Source: JANXQG01 sp963719885 (lineage in GTDB: Bacteria; Planctomycetota; Planctomycetia; Pirellulales; Thermoguttaceae). From it: a DNA stretch of 64,000 bases. The translations under genes were made by a program, and so were the position numbers. Under the pieces are notes generated by a model. It worked only from the letters and a program-made list of their open reading frames with translations, was not told where the DNA came from and searched no databases. The stretch is taken from assembly GCA_963719885.1 (NCBI GenBank), contig CAVRDP010000007.1:186001-250000 (forward strand). The letters are read 5' to 3'. Positions 36,622 to 45,695 of this stretch are shown here, one piece after another. Numbering within the stretch: the stretch's first letter is position 1; every line of letters begins with the position of its first letter.

Positions 36622-37527
36622 TCAAACGTCGCACATCCGCGCCGACTCGCGCAGGGAGCGGATGGGGTCCCGCGTGGGAATGAACTCCTGGCCGACGTAG
36701 CCCTTGTAGCCGGTCTCGAGGATGGCGCGAAGGATGGGCGGGTAGTTGAGTTCCTGCGTGTCGTCCATTTCGCCGCGGCCGGGCACGCCAGCCAAATGGT
36801 AATGGCCGATATACGGATGGTACTGCCGGATCCGCGTGATAATGTCGCCCTGCATGATCTGCACGTGGTAGATGTCGAAGAGGATCTTCATCCGCTCCGA
36901 GCCGATCCGCTTGCACAATTCGACGGCCCATTCGACCTTGTCGGCCATGTAGTCGGGATGGCCCTTCATGGTCACGTTGACCCGGCTGTTGAGCACCTCC
37001 AGGCAAAGGTTCACCTTCTGGCGCTCGGCCAGGCCGATCACCTGCTTCACGGCGAGCGCGGTGTTGTCCAGCCCAACGTCGTCGGGCATGCCGCGGCGCA
37101 TGCCGGAAAAAGTGATGACGTTGGGGAATCCGGCCGCGCCGGTGGCCCGGATGGCTTCCGTCAGTTTGGCGACGCACATCGCATGGTTTTCTTTATGGTT
37201 CAAGCCATCGACGAAACCATGCGCGACGGTCATGGCATTGATCAGGCCGTAGCGCTTGAGGATCGGCCAGTCCTTCGGTGGGACGTTCTCGAGAGCCGCG
37301 AGGCCGATGGTGGCAGCGTGCCGGGCCAGGGTTTCCACGTTCATCGGCTCGTAGCACCAGGCGACTGCCGTTTGGCGGATGCGTCCTTTGCTGACGGCGC
37401 GCCCTGCGGCCGACAGTTCCGCCGTCTGCGCGGCGTCGGCAACATTCGCAGCGGCGGCAACGACGGCCCCGGCGCCGGCCCGAAGAAGCATTTCCCGCCG
37501 CGTGAGGTGATTGGATGGCTCGTTCAT
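36622..37527 (-). CDS. Hydroxypyruvate isomerase-like TIM-barrel protein with Tat signal
   Basis: 301 residues, intact. A Tat signal (LTRREMLLRAGAGAVVAAAA) precedes a hydroxypyruvate isomerase-type barrel: QTAVAWCYEPMNVETLA, ALENVPPKDWPILKRYGL, NLCLEVLNSRVNVTMKGHPD, ILFDIYHVQIMQGD, IGHYHLAGVPGRGEMDDTQE and GYVGQEFIPT. The Glu and His metal ligands of the family are present. Export of this fold is common in planctomycetes. GGGAG precedes ATG 37527. Confidence 0.85.
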   Translation of the reverse strand: MNEPSNHLTRREMLLRAGAGAVVAAAANVADAAQTAELSAAGRAVSKGRIRQTAVAWCYEPMNVETLARHAATIGLAALENVPPKDWPILKRYGLINAMTVAHGFVDGLNHKENHAMCVAKLTEAIRATGAAGFPNVITFSGMRRGMPDDVGLDNTALAVKQVIGLAERQKVNLCLEVLNSRVNVTMKGHPDYMADKVEWAVELCKRIGSERMKILFDIYHVQIMQGDIITRIRQYHPYIGHYHLAGVPGRGEMDDTQELNYPPILRAILETGYKGYVGQEFIPTRDPIRSLRESARMCDV

Positions 37528-37550
37528 GGTTCTGGGCTCCCTTTCGCAGT

Positions 37551-37556
37551 ATTATA
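37551..37556 (-). promoter_or_regulatory. -10 element upstream of the hydroxypyruvate isomerase-like gene
   Basis: On the minus strand a TATAAT lies 24 bp before ATG 37527; the -35 region is poor. The short leader holds only the ribosome site. Confidence 0.4.
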
Positions 37557-37626
37557 ACCTCGTTGCACATCGATGGATAGACGTTGCTCTGCGGCGTAGG
37601 CTAAAATAGCGGCCGAGGAGGACTTC

Positions 37627-38223
37627 ATGAGCGAACCCATCCGCCGCATCAACGACTACTTGGCCGAGACGGCACGGTTGCTCGATCGGCTCGACCGCGA
37701 GGCGATCGCTCGGGCCGCCGAGTTGCTGCTGGAATGTTATCGCCGGCAGGGGCGTGTCTGGACGCTGGGCAACGGCGGTTCGGCCTCGACCGCGCAGCAC
37801 TTTGCCTGCGACCTGGCGAAGTTCGTCATTCCGCCCGGCGCCCGGCCGTTCGACACCCGCTGCCTCACCGACAACGTCGCGCTCTATACGGCCTGGGCCA
37901 ACGACGCCGCCCGTGAAGACGTGTTTGCCAACCAGATGCGGGGTTTACTCCGGAGTGAGGATGTTGTGATCCTGATTTCCGTACACGGTGGAAAAGGGTT
38001 TTCCAGCGATCTGGTCAACGGTCTGCGCTACGCCCGCGAAGTGGGAGCGGCGACGATCTCGCTGGTCGGCTTCGACGGTGGAGTGTTGCACCAGGAATCG
38101 ACCTGTTCGATTCTCGTTCCGGTCGACTCGACGCCGCAGAGCGAGGGCATGCACCTGGTGATCGAACACCTCTTGATGGATCTGCTGCAGGGACGTTTGG
38201 CGGAAAAGGAGGATGCGGGATGA
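37627..38223 (+). CDS. gmhA: Phosphoheptose isomerase-type SIS protein
   Basis: 198 residues with a single SIS (sugar isomerase) domain. The signature VWTLGNGGSASTAQHFACDL is typical of GmhA/DiaA-type proteins, and SVHGGKGFSSDLVNGLRYA and ESTCSILVPVDSTPQSEGMH follow. GmhA converts sedoheptulose 7-phosphate to D-glycero-D-manno-heptose 7-phosphate for LPS core or S-layer sugars. No other heptose gene is near, so a different phosphosugar is possible. GAGGAGGA precedes ATG 37627. The stop overlaps the next gene's start (ATGA, 38220-38223). Confidence 0.8.
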   Translation: MSEPIRRINDYLAETARLLDRLDREAIARAAELLLECYRRQGRVWTLGNGGSASTAQHFACDLAKFVIPPGARPFDTRCLTDNVALYTAWANDAAREDVFANQMRGLLRSEDVVILISVHGGKGFSSDLVNGLRYAREVGAATISLVGFDGGVLHQESTCSILVPVDSTPQSEGMHLVIEHLLMDLLQGRLAEKEDAG

Positions 38224-39157
38224 CGCCTGGTGAGCTGCAAGGGAAACTGGCGACATTTTTGTCGCTCCCTGCCGAGACGGAATGGCTGGAGTTCAAGGAG
38301 GCAAAGAACAACTTCGACTTCGATGACCTCGGCAAGTACTTCTCTGCCCTGAGCAACGAGGCCAACCTCAAAGGTCAGGCCTTTGGCTGGCTCGTCTTCG
38401 GCGTGAAAGACAAGCCGATTCCGCGCCCCATCGTCGGGTCGCAGTTTCGTTCTCGGCGTCCCGACCTGGACAGCCTCAAGCAAGAACTCGCCCTCCAAAC
38501 GAGTCATCACCTGACCTCGTCTACCGCAACACGTTTCTGGCCCAAGCCATGGTCGGGCTGCAAATGATCGACACGATCGGCAGCGGCATTAAGCGGATTT
38601 TCGAGGTGCAAAAGAAACGCTCGTTCCCGATGCCCGACTATGATCTTTCCGACCCGGACGAAGTCAAGGTGGTCATCAGCAACAAGGTGCTGGATAAACG
38701 CTACACCCGGATGTTGATGGCGCGGGCCGACCTCGATTTGTGGGACGTGATGGCCCTGGATAAAGTTCAAAAGGGGAAACGCCTGGCGGATGCCGAGTTT
38801 AGGTCGCTCAAGGCAAAGAAACTGGTGGAAGGGCGTCGCCCAAATCTGTTCGTCTCGGCGGAAGTGGCCGCGGTAACCGACGACAAAGAGGCGTACATCC
38901 GCAATCGGGCCTTCGACAAAGATCACTATAAGAAGATGATAATTGCGTATTTGGAGAAGTTTGGCGAGGCCACGCGCCCGCAGATCGACCGACTTCTCAA
39001 CGACAAACTTTCCGATGCTCTCGATCCGCAGCAGCAGAAGAAGTTCGTCACGAACCTACTTCAGGAAATGAAGCGGGAAGGGCCGATTTACTCGGACGGA
39101 ACGACACGGTGGGCGAAATGGCGTATGTCTAAGTCCGCCACGGAAGCTGAGAATTAG
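38220..39157 (+). pseudogene. AlbA_2 / AAA_4 putative DNA-binding regulator, internally deleted
   Basis: The first part (38220-38510) is the AlbA_2 (divergent AAA_4) N-terminal domain: ETEWLEFKEAKNNFDFDDLG, YFSALSNEANLKG, FGWLVFGVKD. In frame 2 from about 38515 the sequence resumes near the end of the ATPase-like domain (PDLVYRNTFLAQAMVGLQM, DTIGSGIKRIFEVQKKR), followed by winged-helix-like DNA-binding regions (DYDLSDPDEVKVVISNKV, KFGEATRPQIDRLLND). Intact relatives are much longer, so a central segment is missing and the join is out of frame. The separate ORFs are 38220-38567 and 38549-39157. Decay is more likely than sequencing error here, because domain content is lost. Confidence 0.65.
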
Positions 39158-39405
39158 ACGAGGTTCTAGATATACGCCCAGCCGATATTTCGCCGTAAAG
39201 TGTTTATGATAAATGCTTTGCGTATACCTAAGAGTTGCGGCAATGCGCTGGGTTTCGTGCCGTTTTATGCATAGAAAGTGTTCGAGACCTCCCGACGGCA
39301 ATGAAAGCCGAGGGAACGATATGCCCGGTGAGGATTTCCAAATCCACCGGATGGGTTCTAGCAGAGCCGACTGCCGAACCACCGGACGGGAGAGGAGAGA
39401 AAATA

Positions 39406-39870
39406 GTGGATATTATCGAATTCGCGTACCGTAGGTTCTGTACTGAGCGTTTTCCGCTCCCGGCAGAAAGCGACATTCAGCGTGTCGAGAGTCGGATCGG
39501 CGTTCCTCTTCCCCACGATTACCGGTGGTTCCTGACGAAGTTCAACGGGGGTATCTTCAGCGAGCCTCGCATTCTACCATTGACCGAGGATTGTCCGGTT
39601 GATCGCCTCACTTTCTTACACGGAATCGGCGCAGGTTATCCGGATGCTGAACTCGCGAGCGATCACGACCTCGCACTCTTTGATGATAATGATCCGGCGC
39701 AAGTTCTACCGGTTGGGTACACGATTACGGGGGGTCTTATCCTATTGACGACACACGTTGAAGAGCGGGGCAGCATTCTCTTGAAAGTAGCGTTTGGCGG
39801 ATCATTCTATCTTTGTGGTGGAATTCGCGATTTCTTCGTACTGTTGTCCGAGCCGCCACCGGATGAGTGA
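39406..39870 (+). CDS. SMI1/KNR4 (SUKH) family protein
   Basis: A SUKH-type domain is visible: PAESDIQRVESRIGVPLPHD and YRWFLTKFNGGIFSEPRIL, then GIGAGYPDAELASDHDLALF and a C-terminal YLCGGIRDFFVLL strand. SUKH proteins are often immunity proteins of polymorphic toxins, but stand-alone copies are common. I prefer GTG 39406, which has AGAGGAGAG at 39391; ATG 39301 in the same frame lacks a clear ribosome site. No toxin gene is adjacent. Confidence 0.7.
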   Translation: MDIIEFAYRRFCTERFPLPAESDIQRVESRIGVPLPHDYRWFLTKFNGGIFSEPRILPLTEDCPVDRLTFLHGIGAGYPDAELASDHDLALFDDNDPAQVLPVGYTITGGLILLTTHVEERGSILLKVAFGGSFYLCGGIRDFFVLLSEPPPDE

Positions 39871-40056
39871 CTTCGGGTGTGCTGGTCCAACCCTGCACAA
39901 CTGTCTTGGCCCAGCAACGTTGACAACCGATGCAACTGGGGACAGAATGCCCCGGAAGGTACATGCTTTGGATAAATTTGTTCTTGAAGATGCAATCTAC
40001 TAGGTGATCTTCCGCAACAGAAACTACTTTGTATCAGGTACGGGAGGTCTTGCCCC

Positions 40057-41013
40057 ATGCTCGATGAAACGGTTTTTCGCGGCCGGCGTCTGGCAATCGT
40101 CGGCAGCATCTGTCGCGACGTGAAGGTGGGGGCGATTCGACCGGGCCAGCACCTCCTGGAGGACGGCGAAACGCCGACGGCGTTCATCACCGAGACGATC
40201 GGCGGCGGCGGGGCCAACAGCGCGCTGGCGGCCGCCGCCCTGGGGGCCGACGTGCGGTTCTGCGGCAAGGTCGGCGCGGATCCGCTCGGCCAGCGGCTGG
40301 AACAAGCGCTGCTCCGCCGGGGCGTGACCGCGCTCCTGCGCCGCGATCCGAACGTGGCCACCGGCAATTCGGTCGTATTGAGCTACGAGAACGGCTGCCG
40401 CCATTTCGTCAGTTGCCAGCCGAACAACTACTCGCTGGCCATGAGCGACATCGAGCCGGCGCTGCTCTCCGGCGGCGGACATCTGCTGCGGGCCGACGTC
40501 TGGTTCTCCGAACCGATGCTCGCGGGCGGCAACGAAGAACTGTTCCGCGCCGCCCGCGCCCAAGGCCTGGCCACGTCGCTGGATATCAACTGGGACCCGC
40601 AGTGGGGCGCGGCCAATGCGGCGACAATCGCGCGGCGGATCGAAGCCGTGCGGCGGATCCTGCCCTGGGTGGATCTGGTCCACGGCAATGTCCGCGAGCT
40701 CAATCGGTTCGCTGATTCCAGCGACCTGAATGCGACTCTGCGGCAAATAACGGACTGGGGCGCCGCCGCGATCGTGATCCACCTCGGCGCCGCCGGAGCG
40801 GGATATTATGAGGGCGGGCAGTTGACGGTCGCTCCTGCGATTCCCGTGCGACAGTACAAGAACACGGCCGGCGCCGGCGACCTGCTGAGCGTCTGCATGA
40901 TGCTCCTGCACGGTCGGGACGAGATTCCGCTCGCTGAACGACTGCGTCTGGCCAACGAGATCGTAGCCGAATTCATCGAGGGAAAACGAGGTGTGATTCC
41001 GGAACTGGAATAA
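40057..41013 (+). CDS. PfkB family carbohydrate kinase
   Basis: 318 residues, intact. Ribokinase/PfkB features: LAIVGSICRDVKVG at the start, GGGGANSALAAAALGADVRF (PfkB signature 1, substrate-binding Gly-rich), and KNTAGAGDLLSVCMML (signature 2; GAGD anion hole and catalytic Asp near residue 275). It phosphorylates a sugar or sugar acid with ATP. Neighbours suggest 2-keto-3-deoxy-gluconate or a similar intermediate, but the motifs do not fix the substrate. Start ATG 40057 follows GGGAGG. Confidence 0.85.
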   Translation: MLDETVFRGRRLAIVGSICRDVKVGAIRPGQHLLEDGETPTAFITETIGGGGANSALAAAALGADVRFCGKVGADPLGQRLEQALLRRGVTALLRRDPNVATGNSVVLSYENGCRHFVSCQPNNYSLAMSDIEPALLSGGGHLLRADVWFSEPMLAGGNEELFRAARAQGLATSLDINWDPQWGAANAATIARRIEAVRRILPWVDLVHGNVRELNRFADSSDLNATLRQITDWGAAAIVIHLGAAGAGYYEGGQLTVAPAIPVRQYKNTAGAGDLLSVCMMLLHGRDEIPLAERLRLANEIVAEFIEGKRGVIPELE

Positions 41014-41016
41014 CGA

Positions 41017-41066
41017 CCGAAGGAAAATAACTCCCGCGTTTCTGCAAGGGTGGCATGAAGGCATGC
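41017..41066. repeat. Dispersed repeat, copy 2, with hairpin
   Basis: Similar to 33080-33125. It begins four bases after the PfkB stop and ends in a GTGGCATG-AAGG-CATGCCAC hairpin. It has no T-tract, so it is more likely a REP-like element than an intrinsic terminator. Confidence 0.55.
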
Positions 41067-41111
41067 CACGCGAATCAGAAAGTCATTCCTCGGCCGGTTC
41101 CGGCCAGGCGG

Positions 41112-42041
41112 CTACTTCTTGAGATGCGCACGATAGAGTTCCACCGCCCGCTCTTCACTGATATCCTTGCCGACCACCATCCGGGCGCCGGCGGAGGCCG
41201 CTTGTCCCGCCTTGAGATCGTGGCCAAAAAGCGAGAGATAGACGGAGCAATGGCCTTCTTCGCCGTAGGGCATCGAGACCGCGAAGCAGTCGCTGGGCCG
41301 CGACATCAAGATTGCGACCAGTCCGCTCTTGGCGTCGCGCCGCAAAGCCAGCGGCGCGGCCAGGCGGGGCATGATCTTCCACGTTACCGGGTTCGGCGGA
41401 CGGGACCAGCGGCCGTCGCTGAAGATCGCTGCCGCCGCAGCGTCGCGGGGAAACGTCTGCCAATCGCCGCCCGACTTGACCGCCTCCATGAACCGGCCGG
41501 CAGCGTTGCCCGAAGCCGATTGCCGCACGTAGGCCAGCGACGCCGGGAACCCGTTGAAATAAGAGGCAAGAAACAATTCGAATTGCCGCAGCTCACGTTG
41601 CGGCTTGACAGTCAGTTCGAGGTCCAAAGCGTCGCCTGCCGCCCAGCGATAGACGCCCGTAAGTTCCAGCGGATGTTCCTTGTCCGGCGACCAATGCACT
41701 CTTACGGCGCCGTCGGGCGTCAATTCTGATTTGCTCGCCCAGTCCCAGGCCGCCGTTCCGAAGCGGGCATCGGAGGTCAGCAGGCGATACGGCGAGAGGA
41801 TGCCGAAGGCCCCGGCCATTTGCACGTCCGAAGCGACATGCGTCACGGGCTGCAAGCCCAGCGACTTGCCGCCCGCGCCGAGCAGGCCTTTCAGAACACC
41901 GGTATCGAAAAATGATTTGCTTGCCCCGCGCGTGAACGCAAGTTTGGGCGACGGACGGTCCTCGGCCAAGGAGTAGCGGCCCGTCAATGCCGCCAGGATT
42001 GCAGCCATGGTCGAGAAGAGTACGCGATGAAAGTGATGCAT
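41112..42041 (-). CDS. Secreted hypothetical protein
   Basis: 309 residues with an N-terminal signal (VLFSTMAAILAALTGRYSLA). The body has beta-rich segments such as VHWSPDKEHPLELTGVYRWA, ALDLELTVKPQRELRQFELF, PVTWKIMPRLAAPLALRRD and HCSVYLSLFGHDLKAGQ, consistent with a jelly-roll or galactose-mutarotase-like fold. I do not recognise a named family. It ends close to the Gfo/Idh gene and lies downstream of it on the same strand (about 20 bp gap), so the two are probably co-transcribed and act on the same sugar pathway. Confidence 0.7.
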   Translation of the reverse strand: MHHFHRVLFSTMAAILAALTGRYSLAEDRPSPKLAFTRGASKSFFDTGVLKGLLGAGGKSLGLQPVTHVASDVQMAGAFGILSPYRLLTSDARFGTAAWDWASKSELTPDGAVRVHWSPDKEHPLELTGVYRWAAGDALDLELTVKPQRELRQFELFLASYFNGFPASLAYVRQSASGNAAGRFMEAVKSGGDWQTFPRDAAAAAIFSDGRWSRPPNPVTWKIMPRLAAPLALRRDAKSGLVAILMSRPSDCFAVSMPYGEEGHCSVYLSLFGHDLKAGQAASAGARMVVGKDISEERAVELYRAHLKK

Positions 42042-42061
42042 GGCATTTCTCTCCCGGTCCC

Positions 42062-43311
42062 CTAAACCTTCAGGCCTTGCAAATTGACTTCGAGTCGTTT
42101 GTTCTCTTGGATGAGATCGGTCATGCTGAGAAAACAGCGTCGGGCGGCCGCTTCACGGCCGAGGATGGCCGTCAGTGTGCCGTCCACGGCGCGTTGGGCC
42201 GACAGATTTTCGTAATGCCCTTCCACGATGTTCCGATAAAACGCGGCAATGTTTTTGACGACGCCTTCCGTGAAGACGTCGCCGCTCGTGCCCGAGTAGT
42301 GTTTCGTGCCGCCGCGGACATAGTTCTTGCCGCCATACTGCAGGTGGGCCGTGGCCTGCATCCCGCAGATGCTGGCAGAGAGGGTGGTGATGTCGATGTT
42401 GTTGTTGATGCTTTGCGTGACGTGCGTCCAGATGGCGCCGTCGCCCATTTCGTAGACCACCGCTGCGACGTCGGTGCGGTCGCCGTGCGGCCCGGGCCGG
42501 CAGAGGCGCGAACGCCCGCAGGCGCTGACGGGCCGCTGGCCCAAGGTCCAGACGATGCCGTCGATGATATGGATATCGTAGGAAACGATCGTATCGCCGC
42601 TCAAGGCGGTGTCGGAGAGCCAGATTTCGTCGCGGAGCCGGCTTTCGATGTTCTTGCCCAAGGGCGGATCGGGCCAGGCCTGCCAGGCGATGCCGAAGGA
42701 GGCAACGTGGGTCAGTTTTCCTAAGCCCGCCTTCACGCACGCGGGTAGCCACCTCGATACAGGCCGGATCGTGCGGCAACTGATAGTCGACGAGGAAGCA
42801 GCGCTGTTTCTGCGTGGCCCGTTTGGCGGCCGCTTCGATGGTCAAGCAGCCCGGCACGTCGACGGCAATCGGCTTGGCCATGTAAACGTGCAACCCGGCT
42901 TCGACCGCGGCCTGGGCCTGTTCGGCATAGAAGTAGGGCACGTCCTCGATGAGGACCGCCTCGACACCGCTGTCGATGAGTTTCTTATAACCCGAGAGTC
43001 CGCTGAAGCGGCGCGTCTGGGCGACGGCGAACTTGGCGCCGGCCGCCTCGGCGACGTTCCGGGAAGTAGTCGGCCAAGGCGTGGAGTTCGTAGCCGCCGT
43101 GTTTCAAGAACAGCGGCATCAGCCAGTTGCCGCGGCCGCCGCAGCCGATCAACCCCACCTTGATTTTCCGCCCCGTCGTTGCCGGCTTCGGGGCGTCGGC
43201 AGCCAGGACATTCATGCCTCCCAGGATCGACGCCGAAGTCGCCAAAGCGGCTGCGCTGCCGAGAAGTCCGCGTCGAGAAATCGTCGGCTCATTCCAGTTT
43301 GGTGTGCTCAT
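42062..43311 (-). CDS. Gfo/Idh/MocA family oxidoreductase with Tat signal, two frameshifts
   Basis: The Tat signal (ISRRGLLGSAAALATSAS) precedes an NAD(P)-binding Rossmann domain (KIKVGLIGCGGRGNWLMPLF). The catalytic-region motif is VEAGLHVYMAKPIAVDVPG (the family's EKP-like Lys appears as AKP), followed by the C-terminal alpha/beta domain (VSYDIHIIDGIVWTLGQ, AHLQYGGKNYVRGGTKHYSG). The frame breaks near 43060 (GAACGTCGCC, expected GAACGCGTCGCC) and near 42735 (around GGGCTTAGGAAAA); joined length is about 415 aa. Members oxidise or epimerise sugars with tightly bound NAD(P). Substrate unknown; downstream secreted protein probably shares the operon. Confidence 0.8.
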
Positions 43312-43341
43312 GATATTGGTCCTAATTCAGTTACGTGGTAG

Positions 43342-44709
43342 TTACTCGCCAGTGCCGCCCTGCCAGTTGTTGGTCTGGAACGGCGAGGCGGGGAGGCCCT
43401 CCTTGTTGACCAGATTCGGGTTCGCCTTATTCTGCCAGCCGAAGCGGGCCTGGGCGGGTGTGGCAACATTGGAACTTTGGACGACGACTGTGTCGCCGTC
43501 GATCGTGGCCTCGGCAGGAACGAACTTGCCGTCGGCGCCGGCGATCTCGAACTCGGCCAGCGGCTTGCCGTCGCGCGACTTCAGGCCGCCGCCGACGTGG
43601 GCAAAGGAGAGCCGGATCTTGCTGCCCTCGACCTTCATGGCTTTGTAGAGCGGCCCCGAGTAAACGAGATCTGTCTTGCCGTACTCCTTGGCCAAGGCCC
43701 AGAGGGCCAGGCGGTTGCCTACGTCGAACTTGTTGCGGGGGTGGATGTCGCCAATGCTGTGGACGATGTCGGTCGTAACTGCCATGCCGGTGCCGGGGAT
43801 CTTGAGGCTGGCCACCTGGGCCTCCCAGAGTGGCGGCAGGCTGCCCGGCCCGTAGCCCGAAAAGGGCGCGAGTTGGACGAAGTAGAAGGGGAAATCGTAG
43901 CCCCAGACCTTGCGCCAGCCCTCGATGAGGGCCTTCATTTTGTCGTAGTACTTCAGGCCGCTGCCGACGTTCGCTTCGCCCTGATACCAGATTGCGCCAC
44001 GGATGGCAAAGGGTTTCACGGGAGCGATCATGCCGTTGTACATCCCGCCGCCGTTTTTCCCGGAGACCGTCCAGGGCTCGATGGGCGATCCACCCCAGGA
44101 GCTGTCGATCAGTCCGACAGGCACGTCCAATTCCTTGTGCAACCGCTGACCGAAGTAAAACAACGCAGCCGAGAAGCCGCCCCAACCGCCTGCGGCAACC
44201 GTCTTGGGACTGCACACCACCCAATCGGCTTTGACGTCCTTGGCTGGCTGGGCTGTCTGCACCTTCGGCACCAGCAGCAGGCGGATCTTCGGGTAGTTCG
44301 CGGCGGCGACCTCCTCCTTGGCCTTTTCGCAGGCCGTGATCCCCATCTCCATATTCGACTGGCCGGAGCCGATCCACACGTCGCCGATGAGGATGTCGTC
44401 CAACTCGATCTTGTTCTTGCCGCTGACGGTCATACAATGGGCCTTGCCGTCGGTCTTCACGGCGGGGAGCACGACTTTCCAGTTACCCCGGGCGTTGGCG
44501 GTAGCCGTGGCAGTTGCCTCGTCGAGCTTGACGGTGACTTCTTCGCCGGGATCGGCCCAGCCCCAGATGGGCAACGCCCGGTCACGTTGCAACACCATGT
44601 GGCTACTGATGACCTTGGGCAGTTTGACGTCGGCCCGAGCCTGTGGCACAGCGGACAACGCGGCGAGCAGGGAGACAACGACGATGTACGACGACACGCA
44701 CTTCTTCAT
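43342..44709 (-). CDS. Sialate O-acetylesterase-type SGNH hydrolase
   Basis: Start ATG 44709 (MKKCVSSYIVVVSLLAAL) has AGAGAGG upstream and gives 455 residues; a longer in-frame start at 44766 adds a non-signal stretch. After the signal peptide come an Ig-like N-terminal region (VLQRDRALPIWGWADPGEEV) and the SGNH/SASA domain: WIGSGQSNMEMGI (block I Ser), VGLIDSSWGGSPIEPWT, AIWYQGEANVG (block III) and DIVHSIGDIHPRNKFDVG (Asp-x-x-His block). These enzymes remove O-acetyl groups from sialic acids or, in planctomycetes, probably from plant or algal polysaccharides. Extracytoplasmic. Confidence 0.9.
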   Translation of the reverse strand: MKKCVSSYIVVVSLLAALSAVPQARADVKLPKVISSHMVLQRDRALPIWGWADPGEEVTVKLDEATATATANARGNWKVVLPAVKTDGKAHCMTVSGKNKIELDDILIGDVWIGSGQSNMEMGITACEKAKEEVAAANYPKIRLLLVPKVQTAQPAKDVKADWVVCSPKTVAAGGWGGFSAALFYFGQRLHKELDVPVGLIDSSWGGSPIEPWTVSGKNGGGMYNGMIAPVKPFAIRGAIWYQGEANVGSGLKYYDKMKALIEGWRKVWGYDFPFYFVQLAPFSGYGPGSLPPLWEAQVASLKIPGTGMAVTTDIVHSIGDIHPRNKFDVGNRLALWALAKEYGKTDLVYSGPLYKAMKVEGSKIRLSFAHVGGGLKSRDGKPLAEFEIAGADGKFVPAEATIDGDTVVVQSSNVATPAQARFGWQNKANPNLVNKEGLPASPFQTNNWQGGTGE

Positions 44710-44854
44710 GACAGACCTCTCTTCTGGGCAGGATGTAGTTCGGGGCGGGATGGCCGGTGGGCACATCGGCTATTGTCATTGCCGCTCGACCCCGTGTCAA
44801 CCGGCCAAAATGTGAAAACCGCGGCAGGTAGGTCCTTTCTGCCGGAATAGGTAT

Positions 44855-44883
44855 TTGACCTAGTTTTCCGGGACGACTATACT
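44855..44883 (+). promoter_or_regulatory. Strong sigma70-like promoter with no ORF directly downstream
   Basis: TTGACC (44855-44860), 17-bp spacer, TATACT (44878-44883). Transcription to the right would start near 44890 and meet the terminator at 45084. Confidence 0.6.
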
Positions 44884-44889
44884 ATTGGC

Positions 44890-45120
44890 TGAACGATTTG
44901 CATAAGTCGTTTGCAGAATTTTGAAATTCCGGGGGTCAAGGTCCCCAAACCTCTCCGGAATACGGTCAAAGGGTAGCAACGGGAATCAAGATGATTACCA
45001 GCATTCTGCTTCCTGATAGGCTTTGATATTGGCGTTTTATTCTGTCTTGTCAATCACGTTGTATCTAGCGGTAATAGAGTACAACAAGAAACCCCCGGTC
45101 ATTGACCGGGGGTTTCTTGT
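44890..45120 (+). ncRNA. Candidate small RNA between promoter and terminator
   Basis: About 230 bp contain no convincing ORF but are bounded by a good promoter and a very strong terminator. Near 44925-44960 ATTCCGG and CCGGAAT can pair (7 bp) around an inner GGGG/CCCC stem. I do not recognise tmRNA, 6S, RNase P or SRP RNA. Proposal only; an unannotated leader or remnant is the alternative. Confidence 0.35.
45084..45120. terminator. Bidirectional intrinsic terminator
   Basis: A perfect 18-bp palindrome: 45084-45101 (ACAAGAAACCCCCGGTCA) pairs with 45103-45120. A and T tracts flank the GC core on both sides, so it can end the rightward transcript and the leftward 45128-45535 gene. Confidence 0.85.
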
Positions 45121-45127
45121 TCGCAAG

Positions 45128-45535
45128 TCAGTTTATAAACCCGCCCGTCCGCTTCGAGATTTCGGCATAGACTTCATCGGAAACTCGCTTGCCGTACCGA
45201 ATTTGTTTCAATCCAACGTCGGCTGCGCGTACCTCCAAATCCCGAAAGAGGCGGGGCTGTTCTTTCGCAAGATACACTTTGGCAGTCTTGGGCCATACGG
45301 ATATATCATGGGCGTTCGGGTCAACCACGTCGTCAACGAGAATCTCCCCGATGAAACAACCATTATAGACGAAGAGAATGCTATCACAGTAGATTGCAAG
45401 CGCGTGGCGATACCGCCCGCTATTCCCGTATTCATTAACGGTTTGGTCTTCCATAAGGTACAACAAGTACGTAACGCAGCCTTGAGTATCTCCAAACTCG
45501 GAGAAATCCGGGTTGGGAAAAATGTATCGCTTCAT
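45128..45535 (-). CDS. Hypothetical protein
   Basis: 135 residues, soluble, starting MKRYIFPNPDFSEFGDTQG. An in-frame stop six codons upstream limits the start to ATG 45535. It has a hydrophobic mid-region (YRHALAIYCDSILFVYNGCF) and a basic C-terminus (KQIRYGKRVSDEVYAEISKR). No recognised family. It is followed within 10 bp by the strong palindromic terminator, which supports a real transcription unit. Codon use is less GC-biased than in neighbouring operons. Confidence 0.5.
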   Translation of the reverse strand: MKRYIFPNPDFSEFGDTQGCVTYLLYLMEDQTVNEYGNSGRYRHALAIYCDSILFVYNGCFIGEILVDDVVDPNAHDISVWPKTAKVYLAKEQPRLFRDLEVRAADVGLKQIRYGKRVSDEVYAEISKRTGGFIN

Positions 45536-45695
45536 CGGCGTCCCGTTCAGTTATGGGGAAAAATGGATTTCATTGTAAATACCAAACTCCATCTTCTAGT
45601 CTGGCCTCTTCGTTGTAGTTGGCCGCGAGGTCTTCCGCCGTCTCCGGTTTCTGCGGTTGTCTCCGGCCAGCCGCTCGGGTCGAGCAATCGAGCGG

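Noticed and set aside
35611..37557. Reading the sugar isomerase ORF as a 648-residue fusion
   Set aside because: After 36487 that frame translates the antisense of the hydroxypyruvate isomerase-like gene. The family C-terminus (VEWED) is found in frame 2, with a stop at 36613.
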